From: Anatilimnocola floriformis | GTDB lineage: Bacteria > Planctomycetota > Planctomycetia > Pirellulales > Pirellulaceae | DNA length: 64,000 nt | Reading direction: 5' to 3' | Assembly (NCBI RefSeq): GCF_024256385.1 | Contig: NZ_JAMLFW010000002.1 | Location: 1,240,001-1,304,000 of the forward strand | Shown: in pieces, positions 17,532-27,502 of the stretch | Layout: each line of letters opens with the position of its first letter | Position numbering within the stretch: the stretch's first letter is position 1 | Made by a program: the position numbers and the translations under genes | Notes under the pieces: generated by a model | Database searches by the model: none | Told to the model about the DNA's origin: nothing | The model's input: the letters and a program-made list of their open reading frames with translations, nothing else

Positions 17532-17588
17532 AGTGTAGTCGCCACACTCCGTGTGGCGATGCACCACGCGGAGCGTGATGACTACACT
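17532..17588. repeat. Palindromic hairpin after the activator gene
   Basis: AGTGTAGTC pairs with GACTACACT at the ends, with an inner hairpin (CCACACTCCGTGTGG). It sits in the 70-bp gap before the esterase gene and could end transcription, though it has no T-tract. Confidence 0.6.
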
Positions 17589-17600
17589 AATTCGCAGGAG

Positions 17601-18374
17601 ATGACTTTGAACGGCCAATGGCATGAGCTTTCAATCGGTGGGCATCCCGCCGATGTTTTTGAACCCGCGGTGCGGCATCCGCAGGGCTTTGTCGTGCTTT
17701 ATTTGCATGGCGTGCATCTGAATCGCCTGGTCGACAAAAGCGTTTTCGTCGAGCTGTTTGCCAAGCATGGTTTGACCGTGGTGTCGCCGTTCACGCAGCG
17801 GAGCTGGTGGACTGACATCATCTGCAACGAATTCGATCCGAAGATCACCGCGCAGCAACATCTGTTGCAAAACGTCGTGCCGTGGATCACCGAGCGCTAT
17901 GGCGCGCAACCGGGTCAACTATCGCCGCCGCGGCCAACGAAGATCGCGCTGCTCGGCACCAGCATGGGAGGGCAAGGCGCACTTCGGCTGGCATATAAAT
18001 TTCCGAATCAGTTTCCGGTGGTTGCCGCGATCTCACCGGCGATCGACTATTACCTGCGCTACAACGAAGGGGACGAGACGATCCCGCAGATGTACGCCGA
18101 TCCCGAAGCTGCCCGGCAGGATACCGCTTTGCTGCACGTTCATCCGCTCAATTGGCCGCGGAATCAGTTCTTTTGCTGCGATCCGGAAGACTTCCGCTGG
18201 TGGAACAGCGCCGATCGCTTGCGGATGAAACTCTACTCGCTCGGCGTGCCGCACGAGTGCGATCTGGAAACCAGCGGCGGTGGCCATGGCTTTGAGTATT
18301 ACAACCGCATGGCGCCGCGGGCGATCGAGTACCTCGTTGATCGGCTGCAAGCAGAACAACGTCGGTTGATGTAG
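17601..18374 (+). CDS. Alpha/beta-hydrolase, esterase D/S-formylglutathione-hydrolase-like
   Basis: A 257-residue soluble alpha/beta hydrolase. The oxyanion region VVLYLHGVH follows the first strands. The nucleophile elbow is GTSMGGQGALRLAYKFP, with Ser in G-x-S-x-G. A histidine near the C-terminus in SGGGHGFEYYNR probably completes the triad. The overall pattern resembles the esterase D family (S-formylglutathione hydrolase and feruloyl esterases), but the length and 'HVHPLNWPRNQFFCCDPEDF' insert give no firm substrate. No signal peptide. The ATG has GGAG immediately before it, which is closer than usual. Confidence 0.8.
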   Translation: MTLNGQWHELSIGGHPADVFEPAVRHPQGFVVLYLHGVHLNRLVDKSVFVELFAKHGLTVVSPFTQRSWWTDIICNEFDPKITAQQHLLQNVVPWITERYGAQPGQLSPPRPTKIALLGTSMGGQGALRLAYKFPNQFPVVAAISPAIDYYLRYNEGDETIPQMYADPEAARQDTALLHVHPLNWPRNQFFCCDPEDFRWWNSADRLRMKLYSLGVPHECDLETSGGGHGFEYYNRMAPRAIEYLVDRLQAEQRRLM

Positions 18375-18383
18375 CTTTTTTCA

Positions 18384-18470
18384 GTAAGACGGACCATTGG
18401 TCCGTCTAAGAAGCGGTATCGAGCCAAACTTCGGTAGCGGCACCTGGCCGGACCAATGGTCCGGCCTACG
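18384..18470. repeat. GGACCATTGGTCC paired palindrome, copy 1
   Basis: Two palindromes, GACGGACCATTGGTCCGTC and GGCCGGACCAATGGTCCGGCC without its last base pair, separated by about 40 bases and lying in inverted orientation. A second copy is at 40711-40803. Confidence 0.75.
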
Positions 18471-18507
18471 AGGAACGTGCGATCCTCTCAAACCTATCAA
18501 GAAAACG

Positions 18508-18537
18508 AACAAGGCGGTTCTTGCGAACCGCCTTGCG
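18508..18537 (-). terminator. Rho-independent terminator of the BBP7-like gene
   Basis: On the minus strand an 11-bp perfect stem, CAAGGCGGTTC/GAACCGCCTTG, with a four-base loop is followed by GTTCGTTTTCTTG. It lies 24 bases past the stop of the outer-membrane protein gene. Confidence 0.8.
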
Positions 18538-18560
18538 TGGATTGTCGCTGACTGAGTTGC

Positions 18561-19811
18561 TTAGCGGTTGATTTCGAAACCGATATTCAAACCAGCCATC
18601 GTCAGGCCTTCGGTGTTGTCGCGGATGTCGTTGCCGCGGCCAATGCCGTCGGCGAAGTTCATCACGGTCAAGCCAAAGCGGAAGCCGATGTCGCGGGTCA
18701 GAGCATAGGCTGCTTCGACGCGTACTTCACCACCCCAGGTGAACTCATCGCTGCGGTCAAAGGCACGGGCCCGGTTCCGCAGTTCATACACTACGTCAGT
18801 ACCGTTCGCATCCCCGTAGTTGGTTACAGTCTGGTCCTGGTACCGCGTCAGGTACTGGAAGTTATGGCAGGCAAACATTCGGAATTCGCTTTGCAGTTTC
18901 CAGTGGGCCTTCTCATAGAAGTGCCGGAACCCAATGTGACCACCGAGCATGTTGTTCTCGAAGTGGGCCCGATCAACCACCCGCACTTCCACCGGGCCGT
19001 CTGGCGTCGGCACGTTGAGGTCTGGGAAGTTGTCTGGATCCAGAGCATATCGGCCGTATCCATCCTGGCGATAGATGTCCTTGAAGGTCATGTACCGAGC
19101 CCCGACGAATGGTTCGAGCACACCGCCCAGGTGGAAGTCTTTCTTCCGCCAAACCTTGTTGAGCTCAATGTTCGAGAAGCGAGCCGCATTCAACGTGGCA
19201 TACAGATCGTAGTACCGTGGATTGCGGTCCTGCAGAATCGGGTCGGGATTGGTCGGCGGAGTATCATCGGGGTTGATCCGGTTGATACGTTCCTGCCGCA
19301 CTCGCAAGCTTTCGGCGGGACCAGCGACGTGCGTATGCGATGCATACCAGCCGTGGTCGTCTTCGGTCATGTAACCGAAATCATAGCGATTGCCCCAGGT
19401 AAAGTCGCCATCGTAACCCGTCTGGCGATCACCCGTGAAACCGATCATGCCCAGCGTCTTGATCTGATCGTTATTGAGCCCGGCCGCGAAGTCCTGCTCA
19501 AAGCCGACTCGATTAATCGGTCGCTGCGACGGCCGCTGGATGTTCCAGTACAACCGCGTGTAGTTGAAGAAGAAGCCGATATTCGGCGGATCTCCACCAC
19601 CGTAGTCCGATGCATCGAATGGCGCAAAGAACTGCAGGTCCGGACCGAAGTGGTCAGGCTCGGTGAACGGCGACCAGCGTTCCAGCTGAACCGTCGGGGC
19701 TGAGGCTGGATAGGCAGGTTCCGCCTTGGCGCTCGGCGTCATGCCGGCGAAGGCTGCGCCCATCGACGCCAGGATCGCCAGGAACCACTTCTTTGTTCGT
19801 TTCAGCGACAT
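18561..19811 (-). CDS. BBP7-like outer-membrane beta-barrel protein
   Basis: A 416-residue exported protein with a typical signal peptide (MSLKRTKKWFLAILASMGAA then FAGMTPSAKA). The rest is rich in aromatic residues and alternating strands (NIGFFFNYTRLYW, FHLGGVLEPFVGARYMTFKD, WKLQSEFRMFACHNFQYL) and ends in a strand, GLNIGFEINR, as beta-barrels do. It resembles the planctomycete BBP7 family of outer-membrane proteins, of unknown function, probably structural or porin-like. The ATG at 19811 has GAAGGTG nine bases upstream; the open frame extends far upstream but without coding character. It has its own terminator and is probably well expressed. Confidence 0.75.
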   Translation of the reverse strand: MSLKRTKKWFLAILASMGAAFAGMTPSAKAEPAYPASAPTVQLERWSPFTEPDHFGPDLQFFAPFDASDYGGGDPPNIGFFFNYTRLYWNIQRPSQRPINRVGFEQDFAAGLNNDQIKTLGMIGFTGDRQTGYDGDFTWGNRYDFGYMTEDDHGWYASHTHVAGPAESLRVRQERINRINPDDTPPTNPDPILQDRNPRYYDLYATLNAARFSNIELNKVWRKKDFHLGGVLEPFVGARYMTFKDIYRQDGYGRYALDPDNFPDLNVPTPDGPVEVRVVDRAHFENNMLGGHIGFRHFYEKAHWKLQSEFRMFACHNFQYLTRYQDQTVTNYGDANGTDVVYELRNRARAFDRSDEFTWGGEVRVEAAYALTRDIGFRFGLTVMNFADGIGRGNDIRDNTEGLTMAGLNIGFEINR

Positions 19812-20200
19812 AATTAATGCACCTTCGGAGTTGCGTTCCGTTGGCTTCTCGTCCGGGGGTATAGGACGTTCCACGCGGAAACCTTTTTTCCGCTCGTGAC
19901 GGTAGTATCGGATATGCTCGCCGCAGAGATTGAGTAAACGTGGTAAAGGATTCCGAGAATTCCGGTTCTGCGGCGCGATCTTGCCATGGCCGGTACATCG
20001 ACAGCCCCTGCCGCCAGCCGCCAGCAAAACGCCTCGGACCGCCTGCGACAGCCGAAAGAATTGCCGCAAGTACCGCAGCGGCGTATACTTTGGCGCTGCG
20101 GGCGCGGTATGTCCGCTAGTTTTTTCAGCAGGTTCGGCTCGGCCGATGAATGCACCGGCTGCTGTCATTTTGCTCGCTTTCCGCTCTTAGGACCGTTCTT
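19812..20200. other. Divergent intergenic region, no gene seen
   Basis: This 389-bp gap lies between two exported-protein genes that read outwards. Open frames here overlap one another on both strands and have no start signals or recognisable protein features. It should hold the promoters of both flanking genes; I could not pick a -35/-10 pair with confidence. Confidence 0.4.
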
Positions 20201-21172
20201 ATGCGCGCTTCCCCGATGTGGTTGACTGCCGCTCTTGTCGCTAGCACCTGGTTCAGCGGCCTGACCAGTTTCCTCTTCGCTCAAGAGACGAAGCCCGCCG
20301 ATGCACCTGCGGCAAAACAGCCCGAAAAGAAGGTTGAGAAGAAGAAGGAAGAGAACTTCATTCGCATCGTGCGCAACGACAAGGGAACGGCCCTGACGAT
20401 GGACACTGCCATCGCCAGCTATGTTCCCGCCGACGGCAAACATGCGGGCGTGACGATCGACCTGATTGGCGCTGTACACATCGGCGAGAAGGGCTACTAC
20501 GACGCGCTCAACAAGAAGTTCGAAGACTACGAAGTGCTGCTGTTCGAGCTCGTCGCGCCGCCGAACACTAAGATTCCCAAGGGAGCCAAGGGTGGCTCGG
20601 CCCATCCGATTGCTGCCATGCAAAAGGGGATGCAATCGATGCTCGGTCTCGAACATCAGCTCGAATGCGTCGACTACACGAAGGACAACTTCGTGCATGC
20701 CGACATGTCGCCCGAAGAGTTCAGCAAGTCGATGACCGACCGCGGCGAAAGCTTCGGCCAGATGTTTATGAAAGCGATCGGCGCCGGCCTGGCCCAGCAA
20801 GCGACCGGCACGGCAGGGACGAGCGATTTCGAAATGCTATCGGCACTGTTTGCCAAAAATCGCGCCCAAAAGCTGCGGCAAGCGATGGCAGGCCAATTCG
20901 AAAACATGGAATCGCAACTGACAATTTTCGACGGCCCCGAAGGCTCGACGATCGTCACCGAGCGCAACCGCAAAGCCTTTGAAGTGCTTGCCAAACAGCT
21001 GGAAGAAGGCAAAAAGAAGATCGGCGTGTTCTATGGCGCCGCCCACTTGCCCGACATGGACAAACGCCTGCTCGCCGACTTTGGCATGAAGCGCAAGGGC
21101 GAACTGACGTGGATGAAGGCTTGGACGCTGGGTGAAGGCAAGGACGAGGGGAAGAAGGAAGAGAAAAAGTAG
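20201..21172 (+). CDS. Secreted TraB/GumN-like (Tiki-superfamily) protein
   Basis: A 323-residue protein with a signal peptide (MWLTAALVASTWFSGLTSFL then FAQ) followed by a Lys/Glu/Pro-rich linker. The folded part shows the two GxxH motifs of the TraB/PrgY/GumN/Tiki superfamily: IDLIGAVHIGEKGYYDALN near the start and GVFYGAAHLPDMDKRL near the end, with the acidic EVLLFELVAPP between. Members are proposed metal-dependent proteases; that activity is established for Tiki, not for bacterial members. The C-terminus is a lysine/glutamate-rich tail. I chose the ATG at 20201, which leads straight into the signal peptide. Confidence 0.75.
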   Translation: MRASPMWLTAALVASTWFSGLTSFLFAQETKPADAPAAKQPEKKVEKKKEENFIRIVRNDKGTALTMDTAIASYVPADGKHAGVTIDLIGAVHIGEKGYYDALNKKFEDYEVLLFELVAPPNTKIPKGAKGGSAHPIAAMQKGMQSMLGLEHQLECVDYTKDNFVHADMSPEEFSKSMTDRGESFGQMFMKAIGAGLAQQATGTAGTSDFEMLSALFAKNRAQKLRQAMAGQFENMESQLTIFDGPEGSTIVTERNRKAFEVLAKQLEEGKKKIGVFYGAAHLPDMDKRLLADFGMKRKGELTWMKAWTLGEGKDEGKKEEKK

Positions 21173-21567
21173 AGCCTATTTGGCTTGGGTCGTTGGCACG
21201 CCAATCCGTTCGGATTTCCTCCAGCCAAGAAACTGGGGTTGAATCGCGGCAGCCACCTGCGCTAGAATTTTCGCGGTGCTATGGAGGGCACACTATCGGC
21301 GGCCGTTTCTGCTGCAGCTTGGCAGCGAACACACGGCAACTGGTGGCATGGAAGCCGTCATCTGACGGATTTGAGCAACACCCGAATGACTCAGGGCGAT
21401 GTGCGGTAAATCCCAAAAAGGATGAACCAAGTCAACGCCTGATTCGTAATCCGGCCAGCCCAGCAGCTCGCCGCAAGGAATGCTCAAACCGGCCGTGACT
21501 GCTAAACTGGAGGCAGCGAATTACGTGACATCTTGTCACACGATGAGCTGCAGGAGTTTCAGCGAAC
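21173..21567. other. Intergenic region upstream of dnaG, no gene seen
   Basis: This 395-bp gap has one 101-codon frame with biased, protein-unlike composition and no ribosome-binding site. Nothing else is recognised. It probably holds the promoter of the dnaG-rpoD pair. Confidence 0.4.
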
Positions 21568-23442
21568 GTGAATTTCGCCGCATCAAATTTCGGCAGTGCC
21601 AAAGACGAAATCCGCCAGGCGATTAACATCGTCGACTTGGTGGGCAGCTATCTCGACCTGCGTCGGCAGGGGAGTGGCTTCGTCGCGCTCTGTCCGTGGC
21701 ACGACGACAGCAAGCCCTCGCTACAAGTGAATCCCGCCCGCAACATCTGGAAGTGCTGGGTCTGTAACATCGGCGGCGATATTTTTTCGTTCGTCATGCA
21801 GCATGACGGCGTTGATTTCCGTGCGGCGATGAAACTTCTCGCCGATCGCGCCGGCATCGAGCTGAAACAATACGCTCCGGAAAAACACGTCACGCCCGGC
21901 AGCCCCGATGACAAAGTCGCGCTAATGGCCGCGGCTGCTTGGGCGGAACAGCAATATCATCAGTTCCTGCTAAACGCCCCCGACGCCGAAGTTGCCCGTC
22001 ACTATCTCGAGGACCGCGGCGTTACGCCCGAAAGCATCGAAAAATTTCGCCTCGGCTTTTGCCCCGACAGTTTTTCCTGGCTGCTCGATAAGGCCCGCAA
22101 CACACCGCATTCACCGGCGATTCTCGAAGCGATCGACGTCGCCGGCAAAAGCGACACCGGCAGGTATTACGACCGCTTTCGCAATCGCGTGATGTTCCCG
22201 ATTCGCGATTCGCAATCACGGCCCATCGCCTTCGGTGGTCGCGTGTTGCCGAATTCGGCCGACAAGGGCGGCAAGTACATCAACAGCCGCGAAACAAAAC
22301 TCTTTAGCAAGCGCGAACAGCTCTACGCTCTCGACATTGCCAGCAAGGAAGCCCGCAAGTCGCGGCACCTGACGGTTGTTGAAGGCTACACCGACGTCAT
22401 CGCCTGCCACCAGTACGGTGTGGGCGACGTCGTCGCTTGCCTCGGCACCGCGCTCGGCGAAAAGCACATTCCGCTGCTACGGCGCTTTGCCGATACGATC
22501 ACGTTGCTCCTCGACGGCGACGAAGCGGGTCAGGCGCGCACAAACGAGATCTTGGAAATCTTCGTCACGGCCGGCATCGATTTGCGCGTTCTCACACTGC
22601 CCGATGAACTCGACCCCGCTGAGTTCTTGATTGAACGAGGCCGAGAGCCGTTCGTGAAACTGCTGCAAGAACAGGCAGTCGATGCGCTCGAACACAAAAT
22701 CCGCGTCGAGACTTCGGGTCTGAATATCGCCACCGAGACGCATCGCGCCAGCATCGCCTTGGAAGGAATTCTAAGCACACTTGCTCGCGGCACATCGACT
22801 GGCGCGCTCGATGCCAAGAGTCTTCGCGCTCAACAACTCCTCGCTCGTCTCGCCCGGCAGTTCTTGTTGAACGAAGCCGACGTACGCGATCGCTACATCC
22901 AGCTCTGCAGCGCTGCACAGACTCAGCAGCGTCCCACGCCCGCGCCGGCCGTTACGCTGGAACCGCCGAAGCCAGAATATCGACTTTCTTCCATCACGAT
23001 GGACGAGATTGAGCTTCTTGAAATCTTCGTCGCGCATCATGATTACGCCTGCACCGCGCTCGGCGAGCTCGGCGAACTCGATCTCTCGTCGGAAGCGGCG
23101 AAGGTTGTGTTCCGCACCTATCGACAATTGGAAGAAGCCGGCGAGTCGCTCGATTTCAATCGAGTTCTCTCCGAGATCGAAGACCCACAACTGCAGAGCC
23201 TGCTGGTGCAACTCGTCGAGATCGCCGACCGCAAGGCGGCGAAGGCAACGATCGATGTCGCCACGCGGCTGCGGCAGTTACTACAAAAATTCCACCGCGG
23301 CCATGAGCAGCGGATCATTCGTGAGAAGCAAGCGTTCCTGCAACAAGCGGAGGGTAATGACCAGGAAAAGCACGATGTGTTTTTAGAAATATTGGAAGCC
23401 AAACGCCGGCAGCAAGGCATTATCGCGCCCACGGAAGGGTAG
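21568..23442 (+). CDS. dnaG: DNA primase
   Basis: DnaG lays down RNA primers at the replication fork. The N-terminal CHC2-type zinc finger is visible (ALCPWHDDSKPS ... WKCWVCNIGGD). Next come the catalytic-core elements KFRLGFCPDSF and RNRVMFPIRDSQSRPIAFGGR. The Toprim residues are in VVEGYTDVIACHQ and LLLDGDEAGQ. The last 140 residues are helical and correspond to the helicase-interaction domain in position. 624 residues is normal. It starts at GTG, with GCAGGAG about 12 bases upstream. It precedes rpoD by 115 bp, as in the classical macromolecular-synthesis operon. Confidence 0.95.
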   Translation: MNFAASNFGSAKDEIRQAINIVDLVGSYLDLRRQGSGFVALCPWHDDSKPSLQVNPARNIWKCWVCNIGGDIFSFVMQHDGVDFRAAMKLLADRAGIELKQYAPEKHVTPGSPDDKVALMAAAAWAEQQYHQFLLNAPDAEVARHYLEDRGVTPESIEKFRLGFCPDSFSWLLDKARNTPHSPAILEAIDVAGKSDTGRYYDRFRNRVMFPIRDSQSRPIAFGGRVLPNSADKGGKYINSRETKLFSKREQLYALDIASKEARKSRHLTVVEGYTDVIACHQYGVGDVVACLGTALGEKHIPLLRRFADTITLLLDGDEAGQARTNEILEIFVTAGIDLRVLTLPDELDPAEFLIERGREPFVKLLQEQAVDALEHKIRVETSGLNIATETHRASIALEGILSTLARGTSTGALDAKSLRAQQLLARLARQFLLNEADVRDRYIQLCSAAQTQQRPTPAPAVTLEPPKPEYRLSSITMDEIELLEIFVAHHDYACTALGELGELDLSSEAAKVVFRTYRQLEEAGESLDFNRVLSEIEDPQLQSLLVQLVEIADRKAAKATIDVATRLRQLLQKFHRGHEQRIIREKQAFLQQAEGNDQEKHDVFLEILEAKRRQQGIIAPTEG

Positions 23443-23557
23443 CGACTGCTGGGCCGTTTCGCACTGAACCCGCAATTTCAGCGCGAACCGGTGACAGATT
23501 AAATGCGTCCCGATTTAGTCAAACGCGGACCGACACGCACGTTCAAGGAGGAACGAC

Positions 23558-25219
23558 ATGACCCAGAACCAAATGCCGACCCATCTCGAAAGCGACCTGC
23601 AAACCCTCGTGAGCAAGGGCAAGACGCAGGGCTATCTCACCTATGACGACATCGGCGGCTATCTCCCCGATCAGGACACCAACCCCGAGAAGCTCGACAA
23701 TCTGCTCGTCGCGATCGACGAAGCGGGCATCGAACTCCTCGATCAAGCTCCCCCCGGCCCCGGCGACATCCTGAAGTTTCCTACCAAGGAAGACGAAGGC
23801 CCGACGCTGACGAACAAGTCGACCGAACCGCCGACGAAGCTCAACAACGATCCGATCCGCCTGTACCTGTCGCAGATGTCGGAAATTCCGCTCCTGTCGC
23901 GAACCGAAGAAATCTCGCTCGCCAAGAAGATCGAAGTCACCCGCAAGCGGTTCCGCCGCACGCTGCTGAGCTGCGATTATGCGATGCGCGAAACGGTGAA
24001 GATCCTCACGCAAGTTTACAAGGGTGAGCTCCCCTTCGATCGCACGATCAAGGTCTCGCTCACCGAGCAACTCGCCAAAGAACAGATTCTCGCTCGCATG
24101 CCGCACAACCTGCGGACCATCGAAAATCTGCTCGATCGCAACCGCGAAGACTTCACTCGCCTGGTGCGCAAGAGCACCAGCCGCGAAGAACGTCAGCTCG
24201 CTCGTCGCAACTTCCTCCGCCGTCGTCGCAAGTGCCTGCAGCTGGCCGAAGAGCTGAGCCTCCGCACTCGCCGCGTGCATCCGCACATGGCGCAGCTCGA
24301 AATGTATTCCCGCCGGATGGACGCGGTTCAAGCGCGCTTGAATGCCATTCGCGGCGACGTCGCTTATCGTGACGAGCGCGCCGATCTTCGTCGCGAATTG
24401 TTCGACCTGATGCGGATCACGCTCGAAAGCCCCCGCAGCCTTCGCGAACGCTGCACCGCTTTCCGCCGTCAGCATCAGGAATACGAAGAAGCCAAGCGGA
24501 ACCTCAGCAGCGGCAACCTGCGGCTCGTCGTTTCGATCGCCAAGAAGTACCGCAACCGTGGCTTGTCGTTCCTCGACTTGATCCAAGAAGGCAACACCGG
24601 CTTGATGCGGGCCGTCGATAAGTACGAATATCGCCGCGGCTTCAAGTTCAGCACCTACGCCACGTGGTGGATTCGCCAAGCCATTACTCGCGCGATCGCC
24701 GATCAAGCCCGCACGATTCGCATTCCGGTCCACATGATCGACATTCTGTCGAAGCTGCGGAACATTCAGAAGACGCTGCAACAACAGCTGGGCCGCGAAG
24801 CGACGACTGAAGAAATCGCTGCACAGACCGATGTGCCGATCGAAGAAGTTCGCCGCATCATGGACATCGGCCGCCATCCGGTGAGCCTTGACCGCCCGGT
24901 CGGCGACAGCGAAGACTCGAGCTTCGGCGAGTTCATCCAGGACAACAGCAGCGACAACCCGGTCTACAGCGCGACCAACGCGATCCTCCGCGAGAAGATC
25001 GAAACGCTGCTGAAGACGCTAACCTGGCGGGAACGCGAAATCGTCCGCCTGCGTTACGGCTTGCAGGATGGCTACACCTACACGCTGGAAGAAGTGGGCC
25101 GCATCTTCAAGGTAACCCGCGAACGCGTCCGGCAAATCGAAGCCAAGGCTGTGCGGAAGTTGCAACATCCGAACCGCAGCCAGCACTTGGAAGGCTTTTT
25201 GAAGCCGATGGCTGGCTAA
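23558..25219 (+). CDS. rpoD: Primary RNA polymerase sigma factor (sigma-70)
   Basis: The housekeeping sigma factor, 553 residues. Region 1.1 is recognisable ([14 protein letters not shown]), then region 1.2 ([30 protein letters not shown]). Region 2 shows [27 protein letters not shown] and [22 protein letters not shown]. Region 3 is [14 protein letters not shown]. Region 4 shows [15 protein letters not shown] and the helix-turn-helix [28 protein letters not shown] non-conserved insert between 1.2 and 2 is moderate in size. A strong AAGGAGG precedes the ATG. Codon use is strongly biased, consistent with high expression. A clear terminator follows. Confidence 0.97.
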   Translation: MTQNQMPTHLESDLQTLVSKGKTQGYLTYDDIGGYLPDQDTNPEKLDNLLVAIDEAGIELLDQAPPGPGDILKFPTKEDEGPTLTNKSTEPPTKLNNDPIRLYLSQMSEIPLLSRTEEISLAKKIEVTRKRFRRTLLSCDYAMRETVKILTQVYKGELPFDRTIKVSLTEQLAKEQILARMPHNLRTIENLLDRNREDFTRLVRKSTSREERQLARRNFLRRRRKCLQLAEELSLRTRRVHPHMAQLEMYSRRMDAVQARLNAIRGDVAYRDERADLRRELFDLMRITLESPRSLRERCTAFRRQHQEYEEAKRNLSSGNLRLVVSIAKKYRNRGLSFLDLIQEGNTGLMRAVDKYEYRRGFKFSTYATWWIRQAITRAIADQARTIRIPVHMIDILSKLRNIQKTLQQQLGREATTEEIAAQTDVPIEEVRRIMDIGRHPVSLDRPVGDSEDSSFGEFIQDNSSDNPVYSATNAILREKIETLLKTLTWREREIVRLRYGLQDGYTYTLEEVGRIFKVTRERVRQIEAKAVRKLQHPNRSQHLEGFLKPMAG

Positions 25220-25244
25220 GTTCTGGAGCACATTTCGAAAATCA

Positions 25245-25290
25245 AATCCCCAGGTGTGGCGCAATTGCGGTGCACCTGGGGATTGTTTTT
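25245..25290 (+). terminator. Rho-independent terminator after rpoD
   Basis: A 12-bp perfect stem (AATCCCCAGGTG/CACCTGGGGATT) with a 16-base loop is followed by GTTTTT. It lies 25 bases after the rpoD stop. Confidence 0.9.
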
Positions 25291-25369
25291 GATACTGGCT
25301 CGGTGCCTCATACCTTCGGGATAACTCCTTGGGGATTGCATTCGCTGAGATAACCTCCATCCTGATGGC

Positions 25370-26599
25370 ATGACACAATCCATCTCTCTCGCCGACATCC
25401 GCGCTGCGCGTGAGCGCATTCAAGACGGCGTTGCTCTCACGCCTTGTCCACTTAGCGTGCCGTTGTCGGAAGTCACCGGCTGTGAGATTTATTGCAAGCT
25501 GGAGTTCTTGCAGCGAACCGGTTCGTTCAAAGAGCGCGGCGCGCGGAATGCGCTGCTGTTGCTCAGTGATGAGCAGCGGAAGAAAGGCGTGACTGCCGCG
25601 AGTGCGGGAAATCATGCGCTGGCGCTCGCGCATCATGGCAACTCGCTGGGCATTCCGGTGACGGTGGTCATGCCGACGTATGCGCCGCTGATCAAGCAGA
25701 CGAATTGTCGCAAGCTCGGCGCGAAGGTCATCGTGCAGGGGAACAGCTTTGCGGAAGCCGCAGCTCTCGCGCGAGAACTCGTTAGCAACGAAGGGCTGAC
25801 GTATGTGCATGGCTACGACGATCCAGGCGTGATCGCGGGGGCAGGTACGCTTGGTTTGGAAGTGCTCGAGCAGGTGCCCGATGCCGATGCGGTGATCGTG
25901 CCGCTCGGTGGCGGCGGCCTGGCGGCGGGGGTGTCGCTGGCGATTAAGTCGTTGCGGCCGCAGGTGCAGGTCATCGGCGTGCAGGCCGCCAATGCGACGG
26001 CCTTTTCGACTGCTTTTTCGGCGGAAAAGCCGGTCGAAGTGACGACTCAACCCACGCTCGCCGATGGACTTGCGGTTTCCAAGGCGGGAGCCCTCGCGGT
26101 GTCGATTGCTGGGCCGCGACTCAATCAAATCGTGACGGTCAGCGAAGCCGAGTTGGCCCTCGCGGTGGTCCGCTTGATGGAACTCGAGAAGAGCGTTGTC
26201 GAAGGGGCCGGCGCTGCTTCGCTCGCTGCCGTTCTCAGCGGCAAGTTACCTGAACTCGCCGGCAAAAAAGTTGTGTTGCTCCTCTGCGGCGGCAACATCG
26301 ACCTCACGATTCTCGCGCGCTTGATCGATGCCGCGCTCGTTGCCGATGGACGTCTCGCGCGGTTCACTGCCGAGATCAGCGATCGGCCCGGCGGTCTCGC
26401 GACATTCACTACGCTGCTCAAAGACATCGGCGTGAGTGTGCAAGACATCGTGCATGATCGTACGTTCTGCGGAACCAACATTGCCGCCGTGAATGTGCTC
26501 TGCACGGTCGAGACGCGCGATGCGGCACATCTCGCGCAGCTCTATGAGCGTCTGACTGCGGCTGGCATTCGTCACTTCGCGCATGTCGGTCGTGAGTGA
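25370..26599 (+). CDS. Threonine ammonia-lyase (threonine deaminase) with ACT domain
   Basis: This PLP enzyme converts threonine to 2-oxobutanoate and ammonia, feeding isoleucine synthesis or threonine breakdown. The PLP lysine is K54 in GSFKERGARN. The glycine loop VPLGGGGLAAG and the SAGNHALALAHHG motif are typical of the family. The last 80 residues (FTAEISDRPGGLATFTTLLKDIGVSV) form one ACT regulatory domain, which often binds isoleucine or another amino acid. The 409-residue, single-ACT layout matches the catabolic/biosynthetic type of Bacillus and archaea rather than the two-ACT E. coli IlvA. It is monocistronic as far as can be seen. Confidence 0.92.
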   Translation: MTQSISLADIRAARERIQDGVALTPCPLSVPLSEVTGCEIYCKLEFLQRTGSFKERGARNALLLLSDEQRKKGVTAASAGNHALALAHHGNSLGIPVTVVMPTYAPLIKQTNCRKLGAKVIVQGNSFAEAAALARELVSNEGLTYVHGYDDPGVIAGAGTLGLEVLEQVPDADAVIVPLGGGGLAAGVSLAIKSLRPQVQVIGVQAANATAFSTAFSAEKPVEVTTQPTLADGLAVSKAGALAVSIAGPRLNQIVTVSEAELALAVVRLMELEKSVVEGAGAASLAAVLSGKLPELAGKKVVLLLCGGNIDLTILARLIDAALVADGRLARFTAEISDRPGGLATFTTLLKDIGVSVQDIVHDRTFCGTNIAAVNVLCTVETRDAAHLAQLYERLTAAGIRHFAHVGRE

Positions 26600-26890
26600 A
26601 CGATGATCAACGCGCAAGCGCGCGGCGCACTTCGTCATCATCAAGCGCGCAGAAAAAGTTTGCAAAATTTCATGCGCTCGCGTGAGTTAGCAATTGCAAA
26701 TGCGCGGGGTCGTCGATTACTTTGAATCATGCGAGATGAATTGCGGCTTGGACCGCCATTCAACCCAGCGCGCGATGCACATCACTTCCCTCCTCGCCGG
26801 TGTTGATTCGAGTTGTTGTGAGTGAACAACAACGAACAGCACACGAAGTGAACTGCGATCGCCGCGCAAGAGACCCCGTGAGCGACGGAT
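26600..26890. other. Intergenic region, no gene seen
   Basis: This 291-bp gap has a GCGC-rich start (CGCGCAAGCGCGCGGCGC) that could fold and end the upstream transcript. It then becomes less GC-rich. No open frame with coding character was found. Confidence 0.3.
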
Positions 26891-27502
26891 ATGTATCAGG
26901 AGTTTGCCCGCTTTCTCGAGCTGCCCGGCCGCGCGACGTTCATCGCCGCGCGGGCTGCCTGGCTGCAACAGAAGGTGTCGCCTCTCACTCCCGAAGAATT
27001 GCAGAGTGTCGCTCAGTTGCTCGCTGCTGGCGAAGCAACGGCGGTGATCGAGCAAGTTCACAGCTGGAAGTCGCGGGCCGCTTTTTCACCGCGGGCGCAC
27101 TACTTTTGTGGTGAAGCCCATGCTCTGCTCGGCGAGCTCGAGCAAGCCGAAGTCGAACGTCTCGCCTTCAGCGCTTGCTTGCAGGGCATTCTGGCGACCG
27201 GTGATGGTTCGCGGCTAAAGCCCTACATAATCTCGCAAATTCCCGACGAATACGACGTTTTGAAGCTCCTCGGACTGACTTGTCAGAAGCAACGTCTGGT
27301 GCAGCGCGGCCGGCGGTCGTGTGATGTGCTGACTTGCCAGGACGGCAGTTCGGTGTGGTTCAACATCAGCGATTTGCTGACGCTGCCCGCCGCGGAGACC
27401 AAGTCGCCAGCGATTGAACGCGTGCAAATCGAGCGGGCCACGACTGGCTTTATTCGAACGAAACGTCGACCTTCCGGCCGTCTACGAGCGTCTCCCCGGT
27501 GA
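26891..27502 (+). CDS. Hypothetical protein, helical, 203 aa
   Basis: A soluble protein of unknown function. It begins MYQEFARFLELPGRATFIAARAAWL and has short helix pairs (YFCGEAHALLGELEQAEVERLAFSACLQGIL) that look TPR-like, then SQIPDEYDVLKLLGL and a beta-rich stretch around RRSCDVLTCQDGSSVWFNISDLL. The last 20 residues are arginine-rich and overlap the end of the convergent gene by 53 bp, so the true end may have been extended by mutation. No signal peptide. I do not recognise a named family. Confidence 0.6.
   Translation: MYQEFARFLELPGRATFIAARAAWLQQKVSPLTPEELQSVAQLLAAGEATAVIEQVHSWKSRAAFSPRAHYFCGEAHALLGELEQAEVERLAFSACLQGILATGDGSRLKPYIISQIPDEYDVLKLLGLTCQKQRLVQRGRRSCDVLTCQDGSSVWFNISDLLTLPAAETKSPAIERVQIERATTGFIRTKRRPSGRLRASPR

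Noticed and set aside
23543-24877. 444-codon open frame on the minus strand
   Set aside because: Antisense to rpoD, which is certain; the frame stays open because of the strong codon bias of rpoD.
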